17,369 bases of DNA from an uncultured Saprospiraceae bacterium (lineage in GTDB: Bacteria; Bacteroidota; Bacteroidia; Chitinophagales; Saprospiraceae): positions 1 through 17,369 of the forward strand of contig CALCSX010000124.1 of the NCBI GenBank assembly GCA_937894165.1. The letters run 5' to 3'. A model generated the notes under the pieces. It was not told where the DNA came from and did no database searches. It saw only the letters and a program-made list of their open reading frames with translations. Shown one piece after another: positions 1 to 7,647 of the stretch (its first letter is position 1; each line of letters opens with the position of its first letter). The position numbers and the translations under genes are program-made.

Positions 1-194
1 AGTACATAGGATACAAATTCTCTGCTTCCTGTCTCCGGTCCTTTGTAAGCAACTAATTCGAAGCCGAAAGCAGCCTGATAATACATTGAAGACTGTTTCG
101 CATTTCCCACATAGAATTCAATATAATCTGTTCCATTAATCGGAAATACATCCGTGTTTTGTGTGAGTGTTTGTTCTTTAAATTTTGTTTCCAT
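1..194 (-). CDS. hppD: 4-hydroxyphenylpyruvate dioxygenase, N-terminal part (runs off the window)
   Basis: This enzyme converts 4-hydroxyphenylpyruvate to homogentisate, the step before HmgA in tyrosine breakdown; it is a cytosolic non-haem iron enzyme of the vicinal-oxygen-chelate fold. Only the first 64 codons are inside the window. After an ATG at 194-192 the translation reads METKFKEQTL, then a segment with DYIEFYVGNAKQ, a Tyr-Tyr pair, GFELVAYKGPETGSREFVSY. This matches the first VOC domain of HPPD, whose family signature here is VGNAKQ...GFE..AY.G.ETGSRE. The iron ligands lie further downstream and cannot be checked. The start is only 9 bases after the hmgA stop codon, so the two are almost certainly co-transcribed with hmgA first. 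The pathway neighbour makes the call firm despite the truncation. Confidence 0.9.
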   Translation of the reverse strand, partial: METKFKEQTLTQNTDVFPINGTDYIEFYVGNAKQSSMYYQAAFGFELVAYKGPETGSREFVSYV

Positions 195-203
195 TATTTT
201 ATT

Positions 204-1361
204 TTACTCGGTTAACCAACTTTTATAATAATCCTTATCCTCTATTCCCACTGCATGTTCCGTCATTAGAAGTGGCTTGAATGTATCAACCATCACAGCC
301 AACTCTTTCGTATCAAAAGCACCAATACTTTTCTCCACAGTGCCGGGATGAGGTCCATGTGGAATTCCACCCGGATGCAAAGTAATCATTCCTCTTTCCA
401 CATGCTTTCTACTCATAAAATCTCCATCTACATAATATAACACCTCATCGCTATCAATATTGCTATGATTGTATGGAGCGGGAATGGACAATGGATGATA
501 ATCAAATATCCTAGGCACAAAGCTACATATTACAAAGCCTGCTGTATGGAATGTTTGATGAACCGGAGGTGGCTGATGAATCCTTCCAGTTATAGGTTCA
601 AAATTATGAATTGAAAATATATATGGAAATAAAAATCCATCCCAGCCCACTACATCGAAAGGATGATTTAGATAGTGGTAAGGATATATCTGATCTGACT
701 TTTTTATATAAAACTTAAACTCGCCCTTCTCATCAATGGGCTCCATATATTCCGGCTTAATTATGTCCCGCTCACAGAAAGGTGAATGTTCCATTAACTG
801 CCCATATTCATTTCTATACCTATGAGGAGTAGTAATTGGACTGCGGGATTCAACAATCAACAATCTGTTATCTTCATTGTCAAAATCGATTTGATATATC
901 GTCCCTCGCGGCACCACAATATAATCTCCATACTTAAATTTAAGGCTACCATACATGGATTTCATTATGCCTGACCCCTCGTGGATAAAAATGACCTCAT
1001 CTGCATCAGCATTTTTATAAAAATAATCCTTTGTACCCGCTGTCGGAGCCGCTAAAGTTATTTGACAATCACTATTGACCAATACCGGCTTTCTGCTGGA
1101 AAGAAAATCTGATTCTGTTCCAATCTTAAATCCTGCAAGGCTCCTATGCTTTAATTGCTTGCTATGTACAGTTTTAGGCGTAACATCTATAGGATCTCCC
1201 ACTTGCGTAATTTGAGTAGGAGCATTATAATGATATAAAATAGAATAATTTGAATGGAATCCCTCGGTTGAGAATAATTGCTCATGATAAAGCTCTCCAG
1301 TCTCTCTTCTAAACTGAGTATGACGCTTTTGTGGAATTTTGCCAAGTGAGTAATAGTGCAT
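204..1361 (-). CDS. hmgA: Homogentisate 1,2-dioxygenase
   Basis: This enzyme opens the aromatic ring of homogentisate to give maleylacetoacetate, using Fe(II), in the cytosol. The 385-residue product is shorter than the roughly 430-445 residues of the animal and proteobacterial enzymes, but it keeps the two-part cupin layout and HmgA-like stretches: FIHEGSG (125-131), YGDYIVVPRGTIYQ (144-157), DVVGWDG (236-242) and GGIPHGPHPG (331-340). Likely iron ligands by comparison with human HGD (His335, Glu341, His371) are His299 in YNHSN, an acidic residue at 305-306, and His335 in PHGPHPG; the exact acidic ligand is inferred. The ATG at 1361-1359 gives a normal N-terminus. hppD follows 9 bases after the stop. 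A Bacteroidota-type promoter box lies about 30 bases upstream. Confidence in the family is high; the short form makes an unusual subfamily possible. Confidence 0.9.
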   Translation of the reverse strand: MHYYSLGKIPQKRHTQFRRETGELYHEQLFSTEGFHSNYSILYHYNAPTQITQVGDPIDVTPKTVHSKQLKHRSLAGFKIGTESDFLSSRKPVLVNSDCQITLAAPTAGTKDYFYKNADADEVIFIHEGSGIMKSMYGSLKFKYGDYIVVPRGTIYQIDFDNEDNRLLIVESRSPITTPHRYRNEYGQLMEHSPFCERDIIKPEYMEPIDEKGEFKFYIKKSDQIYPYHYLNHPFDVVGWDGFLFPYIFSIHNFEPITGRIHQPPPVHQTFHTAGFVICSFVPRIFDYHPLSIPAPYNHSNIDSDEVLYYVDGDFMSRKHVERGMITLHPGGIPHGPHPGTVEKSIGAFDTKELAVMVDTFKPLLMTEHAVGIEDKDYYKSWLTE

Positions 1362-1389
1362 AGTTAATCCTTTTATTACAAGATTTGCC

Positions 1390-1422
1390 CAAAGATAATA
1401 TTTTAATTTTTAGTTCTAAACA
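1390..1422 (-). promoter_or_regulatory. Candidate hmgA promoter, Bacteroidota type
   Basis: On the minus strand the box TATCTTTG (plus positions 1397-1390) matches the Bacteroidota -7 consensus TAnnTTTG exactly. About 18 bases upstream of it is TGTTTAG (1422-1416), a partial match to the -33 TTTG box. A start site about 7 bases downstream would give a leader of some 20 bases before the hmgA ATG. The consensus is established for the phylum; use here is inferred. Confidence 0.5.
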
Positions 1423-1535
1423 GTATTTTCCAAATATTGATCTGTACAAAACCTTAATCCTTTAGTTAATGTCTATAAATTCTCTATTGTTTAAATCAAA
1501 TAATATTAGTGTAGTAAAGAGCAGACTTAAGATTT

Positions 1536-1731
1536 GGGCGTATCCCCACAGCCTCAAAATCTCAATCAGTAGTACCATTTTTTACAAGAAATTAATATAA
1601 AAATGATATTTATCATCAAGGCTGTGGGGTCGGTGTATTTCAGGGTTCCGTCAAGAAGGGTGACAGCTTTTTAGCTGTCACCCCTCTTGACCACCCGGAC
1701 AAACCGGGTGCCTTCCATATACCTTACGCAG
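1536..1731 (-). repeat. Structured intergenic element, copy A
   Basis: Read on the minus strand the element opens with GCGTAAGG (from 1729) and ends with TACGCCC (to 1536); GCGTA and TACGC pair as a closing stem. Inside, in order, are a 7-bp hairpin (CACCCGG/CCGGGTG, plus 1692-1698 with 1704-1710), and a 19-bp hairpin with one mismatch and a four-base loop (1650-1668 with 1673-1691). Then comes a core at 1651-1626, and an 11-bp pair CCCCACAGCCT/AGGCTGTGGGG (1619-1629 with 1544-1554) enclosing 64 AT-rich bases. The same plan and core recur in opposite orientation at 11572-11681. It begins 15 bases after the FadL-like gene's stop. No U-tract follows the hairpins, so it is not an ordinary terminator. 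It could be a mobile REP/MITE-like repeat or a structured RNA; the class is unknown to me. Confidence 0.75.
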
Positions 1732-1744
1732 GATGCCTAATTCT

Positions 1745-3235
1745 CTAGCCTCTAAAAGCTACAGTAATCGCAAAAATTCCTCTATTTAAAGTGGCATTCC
1801 CCGATGGTTGCGGTGCTCCTTGAACTGCATATGGCAATACAGTATTTTGAAATTGGGTAAATGAATAACCCAAATCAAGTATGAAATTTCCGGCTCTAAA
1901 ACCAATTCCTCCCGAATATACCGGTCTAATAGATGAATCATTTTTATAAGGACTTTGAACCAATCTGAGTCCACCTCTTATCCTCACCGGGTCAAAATTA
2001 TATTCCCCACCCAAATTGACACTTAGAGAACTTGAAAGTTGGTTGTCAATATCTGAATTGACCACTCTTTGATTTTCTCTATCAGTAGGATTATTACTAA
2101 AAGCAGTGAAGTCATACCTACCACTTCTAAAATCCATATAATCAATTGATGCAGATAAGAAACCTGATCGGAAAATCTGACCTACACCTATATTAGCTGT
2201 CCAAGGACTGGAAAATCTGTAATCAAAATTTCCATTTATCGCATCATCAACGTTATTGTTACCATCATCATCTGTATAATCATATATCACCGAAGTAGAA
2301 TAATCATCATTTAATCTATACCATGTAGGTGTAGAGGCAGAAATTCCAACTCTTGTATATGGTGTAAACTTATAAATCAATCCACCCTTTATATTTATTC
2401 CATAACCGGAAGTAGTAAGATTTTCATTGTAGGCAAGATTATTGAAAAAGTTGATGTCACCATCCGACGATCCGGACAAATTGGGATCAGACTCACGATA
2501 AGTGGAATTTTCTTCATATCTGTAAATGGGTATACCCACACTCATCCCTAAATTCAATTTTTGATCATAGCTACCCGCAACCCCCAGAACTATTTCATTA
2601 TTTCTTCCACTATATTGAATCTCATGAGATTTATTGACAGGTCCTTCGTAAAAATCGAAATCTGTCAGATATGTACCGGACTGAGGATCGTATTCATAGA
2701 TAGCACCAACATTATAAGCTAAGATAGCCTCTGTACTATTCAAACTTTCGGGCTCCAAGCCCAAAGCCAATCCGGTCCATCTGTCCAGAACTGTTCCGGC
2801 ACTGGCACCCTCATAGTAGGTCTGACTACTGAACTGGTTTATTTGATTAATTCCAATACCAATATTCACATTGGTCCATTTAACATTTTTTGGTTGTGTT
2901 GATATTACAAAGCCAACATTTTCTATTCCAATTCCACTTCGCCTCTCGACATTATCAAGGGAATTCTGCGAATTCTGTAAAAATGCACGCGTATTATTCA
3001 TCCTAAACGAAGGTGTAAAAATAAACATATTACTTTTGTATTCTCCCAATCCGGCAGGATTTATACTTAGCATTGTAAAGTCAGCACCAAGTGCAGTCGC
3101 TGATCCTCCAGTTGCCATGTAAGCGGCTGTTCCTTTCGGATCAATTTTTGACAAATTAAGTGCTTCATCAAAACTCTGCCCATATACTATAAGAGAACTT
3201 ATTAATAAAATTACTGAAAACACGATTTTTTTCAT
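1745..3235 (-). CDS. FadL/OmpP1-like outer membrane beta-barrel protein
   Basis: This is a predicted outer membrane channel of the FadL/OmpP1 (hydrophobic compound transport) type, often annotated in Bacteroidota as hemin receptor or outer membrane transport protein; the true substrate cannot be read from sequence. The 496 residues start with a signal peptide, MKKIVFSVILL...VYG, with likely cleavage before Gln20. The family's N-terminal plug-like signature follows: TGGSATALGADFTMLSINPAGLG (split here as residues 42-51 and 52-64), then alternating polar/aromatic strands to the end, e.g. GGIGFRAGNFILDLGYSF near the C-terminus. The last residues are FRG, without the usual terminal aromatic. The neighbouring upstream gene (3406-4701) is also a secreted minus-strand gene but has its own terminator between, so this gene is probably transcribed separately. 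No clear -7 box was found in the 170 bases upstream. Confidence 0.82.
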   Translation of the reverse strand: MKKIVFSVILLISSLIVYGQSFDEALNLSKIDPKGTAAYMATGGSATALGADFTMLSINPAGLGEYKSNMFIFTPSFRMNNTRAFLQNSQNSLDNVERRSGIGIENVGFVISTQPKNVKWTNVNIGIGINQINQFSSQTYYEGASAGTVLDRWTGLALGLEPESLNSTEAILAYNVGAIYEYDPQSGTYLTDFDFYEGPVNKSHEIQYSGRNNEIVLGVAGSYDQKLNLGMSVGIPIYRYEENSTYRESDPNLSGSSDGDINFFNNLAYNENLTTSGYGINIKGGLIYKFTPYTRVGISASTPTWYRLNDDYSTSVIYDYTDDDGNNNVDDAINGNFDYRFSSPWTANIGVGQIFRSGFLSASIDYMDFRSGRYDFTAFSNNPTDRENQRVVNSDIDNQLSSSLSVNLGGEYNFDPVRIRGGLRLVQSPYKNDSSIRPVYSGGIGFRAGNFILDLGYSFTQFQNTVLPYAVQGAPQPSGNATLNRGIFAITVAFRG

Positions 3236-3333
3236 GATACTATATTTTTCTTTAATTTACATTATTTGTAAACATAGATACCTTAGCAACAATAAAAATT
3301 GAACTGGTGGTTACTATGCGAAAACTTTTTTTT

Positions 3334-3370
3334 AAAAAAACAGGGTGGCACGAAGATTTAGTACCACCCT
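3334..3370 (-). terminator. Intrinsic terminator of the low-complexity protein gene
   Basis: On the minus strand AGGGTGG (3370-3364) pairs with CCACCCT (3348-3342) across a 15-base loop, and is followed after one base by seven T residues (plus-strand A run 3334-3340). It lies about 35 bases after the stop of the 3406-4701 gene and before the FadL-like gene, so it should separate the two transcripts. Confidence 0.75.
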
Positions 3371-3405
3371 TATTTTATTTTATACAATATTTTTAAAAAT
3401 TGTAT

Positions 3406-4701
3406 TTATCTATTTCTTCCTCGGCTTCCACCTCCCCCACTTCTTGAAGGTGCAGAAGGACTGGAACTTCTTGATGGAGCATTATACGATGGGCTTGAAC
3501 TTCTTGAAGGGCTTGAACTTCTAGATGGCGCATTGTATGATGGACTTGAACTTCTTGAAGGCGAGTTATATTGAGGTGTACTCCTTGATGGACTCGAACT
3601 TCTTGAAGGAGAATTATACTCCTGACTTGAACCTCTCGATGGAGAATTATACGATGGCGCAGAACTTCTTGTATTCGCTCTTGGCGGTGCGTATGTTCTA
3701 TCAGGGCTTGTTGCTCTGTTAGTAGACTGACCTTGAGGCGTCGTGGTTCCTGAACTTCTGTTATAAATTTGAGAATCATACGATCTGGCTACATTAGGGT
3801 TAGTCACCTCACTCGTCATTCTATCTCTACCTGATTGTACTCTCACACCACCGTTGTATGACTGTCTATCTGTACTTCTTACTGTACCTCCTTGTTCTGC
3901 ACTTCTGCCTGATGTTGAAGAAGATCTTGCAGTTACATCTCTTTCGGAACCTCTGTTTCCATTATCACCTACACTTCGCTCACTTGTTCTACCCTCATTA
4001 ATTTGAGAAGCATTTCTTCCTGTAGTTCCGGGATTCGTTTGTCTAACTGTGCCTCTTGGACCTGCGGTTACTGCACCTGAATTTCCTCTTGAGCCGAAGT
4101 AAGTATTATTTGAGGAAGTACTTGCATCATTCCATGCATTTCCGCCCCATCCACCGCCGTAGAATCCTGGATTATAGAAGCCGGGATTGTAAAAACCCGG
4201 ATGTCCCCATCCTCCCATTCCATAACCAAAGCCACCTCCAATGAATACTGAAGATCTATACATTCCAAAGCCGCCATAAGGCATATAGAATGAATTATAA
4301 GGATTGCACCAAGAGTCATAGAACCAGAAGTTATTGAACCTATTGAATCTATTCCATCTGTTGAATGGCATTCCATAGTTAATTACGAACATATTGGGCT
4401 GAAAGGAATAATAGAAAGGATCATACATGAATCCTGTCATCATAGGATCGTAGAACCCGAAATTACCACCTCTGTGGAATCGATTTATTCTTGATGAATA
4501 GTATCCGTAGTCATAATCTTCATAGAATGTTTCATCTCTATTATCATATGAAATCGTATTTTCTCTATCATAAGAATAAAAGCTATCATCTACCTCTCCG
4601 TTCGGATTGTAGTAAAGATCATCAAACTGACCAAATAGGACATTTCCGGTAAAGGAAATGAGGGCAGTAAGAAAGATTGTAATTAAGAAATTATTTTTCA
4701 T
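3406..4701 (-). CDS. Secreted low-complexity Ser/Arg/Pro-repeat protein
   Basis: I do not recognise a named family. The 431-residue product starts with a signal peptide (MKNNFLITIFLTALISFTGN..., likely cut before Gln25). Residues 26-75 are rich in Asp and Tyr (DDLYYNPNGEVDDSFYSYD). Residues 76-190 are rich in Phe, Tyr, Gly, Asn and Met, with three NPGFY repeats at about 168-181. Residues 190-345 are Ser/Arg/Gly/Thr-rich and look disordered. Residues 351-419 hold five YN(S/A)PSR units, and the tail GGGGSRGRNR is basic. The charge runs from acidic to strongly basic. No cysteine pair, lipobox or T9SS tail was seen. It is divergent from proS and followed by its own terminator. A surface or matrix-like structural role is possible but inferred. 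The reading frame is open throughout and the signal peptide is good, so it is a real gene. Confidence 0.72.
   Translation of the reverse strand: MKNNFLITIFLTALISFTGNVLFGQFDDLYYNPNGEVDDSFYSYDRENTISYDNRDETFYEDYDYGYYSSRINRFHRGGNFGFYDPMMTGFMYDPFYYSFQPNMFVINYGMPFNRWNRFNRFNNFWFYDSWCNPYNSFYMPYGGFGMYRSSVFIGGGFGYGMGGWGHPGFYNPGFYNPGFYGGGWGGNAWNDASTSSNNTYFGSRGNSGAVTAGPRGTVRQTNPGTTGRNASQINEGRTSERSVGDNGNRGSERDVTARSSSTSGRSAEQGGTVRSTDRQSYNGGVRVQSGRDRMTSEVTNPNVARSYDSQIYNRSSGTTTPQGQSTNRATSPDRTYAPPRANTRSSAPSYNSPSRGSSQEYNSPSRSSSPSRSTPQYNSPSRSSSPSYNAPSRSSSPSRSSSPSYNAPSRSSSPSAPSRSGGGGSRGRNR
3445..3651 (-). repeat. Degenerate tandem coding repeats, YN(S/A)PSRSSS
   Basis: Five units beginning YN(S/A)PSR start at residues 351, 362, 378, 389 and 406 of the low-complexity protein, with spacings of 11, 16, 11 and 17 residues. 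The longer units contain an extra PSRS(S/T). At DNA level the copies differ at many synonymous sites (for example the Tyr and Ala codons change from unit to unit), so the array is old or is held at protein level rather than a fresh slippage product. Confidence 0.75.
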
Positions 4702-5003
4702 GACTTTTATTATTATGTGTTTGCTAATTCTTTTCTGTCGCTAAGATAATGAATCTAAACCTGCTTTTCGTTAATTAAAGCTTAAAACTCATTAGAAAAC
4801 TGTTAAACCTCCCTTTTTATTTAGGAAAATCAGTTGTTCACCTTTATCAATGATATATCCTTACTAAATGTTCCTACAGGACTGTTAAGATTATCATAAA
4901 GAAAATTTCTAATGCAACATGCTGTTTAGAAATAAATATCTTATGGATACAGACTTAACAAACTTTAAATTAATTACTTTTACAGCTTATTTAAAAAATT
5001 AAT
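4702..5003. other. Divergent intergenic region upstream of proS
   Basis: These 302 AT-rich bases lie between the starts of the minus-strand low-complexity gene and plus-strand proS, so they must contain both promoters. No exact TAnnTTTG box with a well-placed TTTG was found on either strand. The nearest are TATCTTAG on the minus strand (4748-4741) and TACTTTTA on the plus strand (4975-4982), each one base off and without a convincing upstream box. An inverted repeat at 4905-4933 is listed separately. Confidence 0.5.
4905..4933. promoter_or_regulatory. Inverted repeat upstream of proS
   Basis: ATTTCTAA (4905-4912) and TTAGAAAT (4926-4933) form a perfect 8-bp inverted repeat with 13 bases between, about 70 bases before the proS start. 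It could be an operator or a leader hairpin. In DNA this AT-rich a chance match is also plausible. Confidence 0.25.
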
Positions 5004-6470
5004 ATGTCAAAAGAGTTAACGAGCAGATCGGAAGATTATTCGGCGTGGTATAATGATATCGTCAAAAAAGCCAAATTAGCGGAGCATTCCGCTGTGAGAG
5101 GTTGTATGGTAATTCGCCCACATGGATTTGCTATTTGGGAAAAGATCCAAAGACAATTGGATGATATGTTTAAGGAAACCGGTCATGTCAATGCCTATTT
5201 CCCATTATTTATCCCCAAGAGTTTTCTGAGTAGAGAGGCCGCGCATGTGGATGGTTTTGCGAAAGAGTGCGCAGTTGTTACCCACCACAGGCTGATGAAT
5301 GATCCCAACGGCAATGGAATTATTGTAGATCCCGATGCTAAATTGGAGGAGGAATTAATTATTAGACCTACTTCTGAAACTATCATATGGAACACTTACA
5401 GAGATTGGATTAAATCTTATCGAGATCTCCCTTTATTGATTAATCAATGGGCGAATGTTGTCCGGTGGGAAATGAGAACAAGACTATTTTTAAGAACAGC
5501 GGAATTTTTATGGCAAGAAGGTCATACAGCTCACGCAACCAAAGAGGAAGGCATTGTAGAGTCAAGAACTATGTTGGAGGTATATGCAGAGTTCGCTGAA
5601 AAATATATGGCCATGCCAGTGATTAAAGGTATCAAGACTGCAAACGAAAGATTTGCAGGTGCCGAGGAGACTTACACAATTGAGGCTTTAATGCAAGATG
5701 GTAAGGCATTGCAGGCAGGTACTTCACATTTCTTAGGTCAAAATTTTGCCAAAGCTTTCGATGTCAAATTTTTGAATTCGAATAATCAGGAGGAATATGT
5801 ATGGGCTACTTCTTGGGGTGTATCTACAAGATTGATTGGCGGTTTGATAATGAGTCATTCAGATGATCAGGGATTGGTAATACCTCCGAAATTAGCACCG
5901 ATTCACGTGGCAATTGTACCCATACCAAAACCTAGTGAAGAAATAACAGAAGTTGCCCTAGAAATTATTAAAAAATTGAAAGCCAAAGGAATTGTAGCCA
6001 AATATGATGACGATGAAAGAAATCGTCCGGGCTTCAAATTTGCGGAACATGAGATGATGGGAGTCCCTGTACGATTGGGTATTGGAATGAGGGACTTGGC
6101 GAATCAACAGGTCGAGGTGGCTAGAAGGGACACTAAAGAAAAATCCTCTGTTTCATTAGAGGGAATTGATGTTTACATTGAAAATTTGCTGGAAGAAATT
6201 CAGAACAACCTCTTCGAAAGAGCTAAAACTTACAGGGATGAGCATATCACAAAGGTAGACACTTTGGAGGAATTCATGGAAGTCCTGGAAGGAAAAGGTG
6301 GATTCATCAAGGCACATTGGGATGGCACCACGGAAACTGAACTCAAAATTAAAGAATTAACTAAAGCAACAATTCGATGTATCCCTTTGGATAATGAGCC
6401 GGAGGACGGTAAATGTATCCTAACCGGAAATCCAAGTGTGCAGAGAGTACTCTTTGCAAAAGCTTATTGA
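5004..6470 (+). CDS. proS: Prolyl-tRNA synthetase
   Basis: This cytosolic class II synthetase charges tRNA-Pro with proline. The 488-residue length and layout fit the archaeal/eukaryotic-like short form, which lacks the editing insertion of the E. coli enzyme. Visible parts are the proline-binding RPTSETIIW (121-129), motif 2 around RWEMRTRLFLRTAEFLWQEG (154-173), substrate-pocket residues near HTAH (174-177), and motif 3 GVSTRLIGGLIMSHSDDQG (272-290). The anticodon-binding domain covers about 298-405, with GFKFAEHEMMGVPVRLGIG at 343-361. The C-terminal ProRS-C domain ends in RVLFAKAY. That domain binds zinc through four cysteines in many relatives. Here only Cys459 and Cys471 remain, so the zinc site looks lost; I believe this is common in Bacteroidota. 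The ATG at 5004 gives the expected N-terminus. Its last seven bases overlap the convergent gene's end. Confidence 0.96.
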   Translation: MSKELTSRSEDYSAWYNDIVKKAKLAEHSAVRGCMVIRPHGFAIWEKIQRQLDDMFKETGHVNAYFPLFIPKSFLSREAAHVDGFAKECAVVTHHRLMNDPNGNGIIVDPDAKLEEELIIRPTSETIIWNTYRDWIKSYRDLPLLINQWANVVRWEMRTRLFLRTAEFLWQEGHTAHATKEEGIVESRTMLEVYAEFAEKYMAMPVIKGIKTANERFAGAEETYTIEALMQDGKALQAGTSHFLGQNFAKAFDVKFLNSNNQEEYVWATSWGVSTRLIGGLIMSHSDDQGLVIPPKLAPIHVAIVPIPKPSEEITEVALEIIKKLKAKGIVAKYDDDERNRPGFKFAEHEMMGVPVRLGIGMRDLANQQVEVARRDTKEKSSVSLEGIDVYIENLLEEIQNNLFERAKTYRDEHITKVDTLEEFMEVLEGKGGFIKAHWDGTTETELKIKELTKATIRCIPLDNEPEDGKCILTGNPSVQRVLFAKAY

Positions 6471-7411
6471 TTTACCTGATTTTTAATTTTTCTTACAAAG
6501 GAATATATACCTGCAGTTTTATCCCACGATAGCTGCGGGTATTTTTTTTCTTCAGGTCCGAATCGTCTAAAAAATTCTTTTACCCCGGGGACATCTGACC
6601 CTTCAAAATCAAAACTATAATCTGAATTCGAATTTTCTTGAATAACTTTATCCATTAAAAATGCCATAGAATATGTATCGATCCCTTTTTGGTTTGATGA
6701 GCCTAAAATATGGGTAATACGTTTGCCAAAGAATGTAAAAACTGATTGAGTTAAGATTTCATTATTTTTATCAGAAACTTGATAAATGGCTGCTCTCCTC
6801 TTCTCAACAAGTACATTTATCAAACTTTTAATAGCCCATAAATTCTTTGACTTTAAGGTGAGTTTTTTGTTTAAATTTCTTTGATAAAAATCTAAAACTT
6901 CATCAGCTGAAACGTAACACTTCGTTAACTGTAAAGAAGAAGTCTTTTTTATATTTCGACAGAGGGACCGGGAGTAATTAGAATAAATTTTCTCATAATT
7001 TCTTCTTAAATCAAGAATAAAATTTGTTCGTGGGATCACCTCTACATTTTTAGGGAAAGTAATCCAATTTCCTTCATTTAAACTAAGGTTAGCTACTTTA
7101 AAGTTTTCATACAAAAAATTTATAGCCTCATTCAAGAATAAATTTCTTTCCAGAAAAAAATCATTTGAAATAAAAAGTCCAAGCTGTTGAGAAAGAACAG
7201 GTTGTGCTAAATATTTGCTTAGGATCGAATTTTTTTCGAAAAATGGTAAAACTGCCTTGTAATCGTCAAAGACTAAAGCTTTCCATTTATATCTTGTAGA
7301 TGAATCAAGATAATCAGATGTAGCATAAATACGAGGACTTGAAGAATTTTCTATAAGTGCATCCCATTTCTCAATATCAATATTATCCCGTGCAACAATT
7401 TTAAAATTCAC
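6464..7411 (-). CDS. GNAT/FemAB-like acyltransferase family protein
   Basis: This is a 315-residue cytosolic protein of the GNAT-fold FemAB-like group seen in Bacteroidota; the substrate is unknown. Features supporting the family are an N-terminal half with IYATSDYLDSSTRYKWKALVF and a PFFEKNSILSKYLAQPVLSQQLGLF stretch (57-80, split by a Lys-rich turn), and YSRSLCRNIKK (146-156), the usual basic strand-helix that FemAB-like proteins carry. The C-terminal SFDFEGSDVPGVKEFFRRFG (266-285) resembles the acyl-binding end of the fold. The start is GTG at 7411-7409, since a stop codon lies in frame 13 bases further upstream and no ATG is available. The gene is convergent with proS with a 7-bp tail overlap and divergent from ettA, so it is monocistronic. 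A role in cell wall or surface polymer modification would be guesswork. Confidence 0.62.
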   Translation of the reverse strand: MNFKIVARDNIDIEKWDALIENSSSPRIYATSDYLDSSTRYKWKALVFDDYKAVLPFFEKNSILSKYLAQPVLSQQLGLFISNDFFLERNLFLNEAINFLYENFKVANLSLNEGNWITFPKNVEVIPRTNFILDLRRNYEKIYSNYSRSLCRNIKKTSSLQLTKCYVSADEVLDFYQRNLNKKLTLKSKNLWAIKSLINVLVEKRRAAIYQVSDKNNEILTQSVFTFFGKRITHILGSSNQKGIDTYSMAFLMDKVIQENSNSDYSFDFEGSDVPGVKEFFRRFGPEEKKYPQLSWDKTAGIYSFVRKIKNQVNQ

Positions 7412-7594
7412 AAATATTTTATTTCAATAAATTAATAAATATGAGCACAAATACATGTATACTTTTATTTCGAAAAGAAGTACATTATTATTGGAGCAAT
7501 TTAAGAAACACATGAATTCAATATAAAGATTAAACATCGAAATATTAAATTGAAAATGATAAAATTTTTACTTTCAAAAAAAATAATTGATCAG

Positions 7595-7632
7595 TTTGGG
7601 ACGTCTAAGCTCATCAATTATTTGTAATTTTG
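7595..7632 (+). promoter_or_regulatory. Candidate promoter of ettA
   Basis: TTTG at 7595-7598 is followed after 18 bases by ATTATTTG (7617-7624), an imperfect -7 box with good spacing. Directly after it is TAATTTTG (7625-7632), a perfect TAnnTTTG but 26 bases from the TTTG. Either would place the start of transcription close before the ATG at 7648. Which box is used cannot be decided by eye. Confidence 0.3.
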
Positions 7633-7647
7633 GCAAAAATCAGAAAA

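Larger units (their letters stand above)
1362..1744. other. Intergenic region between the FadL-like gene and hmgA
   Basis: This 383-base gap separates two minus-strand genes. Its left third (1362-1535) is AT-rich and carries the candidate hmgA promoter. Its right part (1536-1731) is a GC-richer, strongly folded element listed separately. No open reading frame of note was seen in it. No simple hairpin-plus-U-tract terminator for the FadL-like gene was found, so the folded element may form the 3' end of that transcript. Confidence 0.7.

Noticed and set aside
1650..1691. 19-bp hairpin after the FadL-like gene as a simple intrinsic terminator
   Set aside because: No T run follows it in either direction, and it is embedded in a larger plan shared with 11572-11681, so it was treated as part of that element.
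3445..3651. Short direct repeats as a possible CRISPR array
   Set aside because: The repeats are in frame inside a signal-peptide protein, vary at synonymous positions, have no unique spacers, and no cas gene is nearby.
3393..3779. 128-residue reading frame rich in Glu/Val/His on the minus strand
   Set aside because: It is an out-of-frame shadow of the Ser/Arg/Pro repeat array; its own repeats come from the same DNA periodicity.
7441..7515. 24-codon frame starting ATG in the ettA upstream region
   Set aside because: It is short, has no recognisable features and no convincing start context; chance is the simplest explanation in AT-rich DNA.
7630..7647. TTG start giving six extra residues on EttA
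   Set aside because: The TTG lies inside a TAATTTTG promoter-like box and the ATG at 7648 aligns with family N-termini and length.
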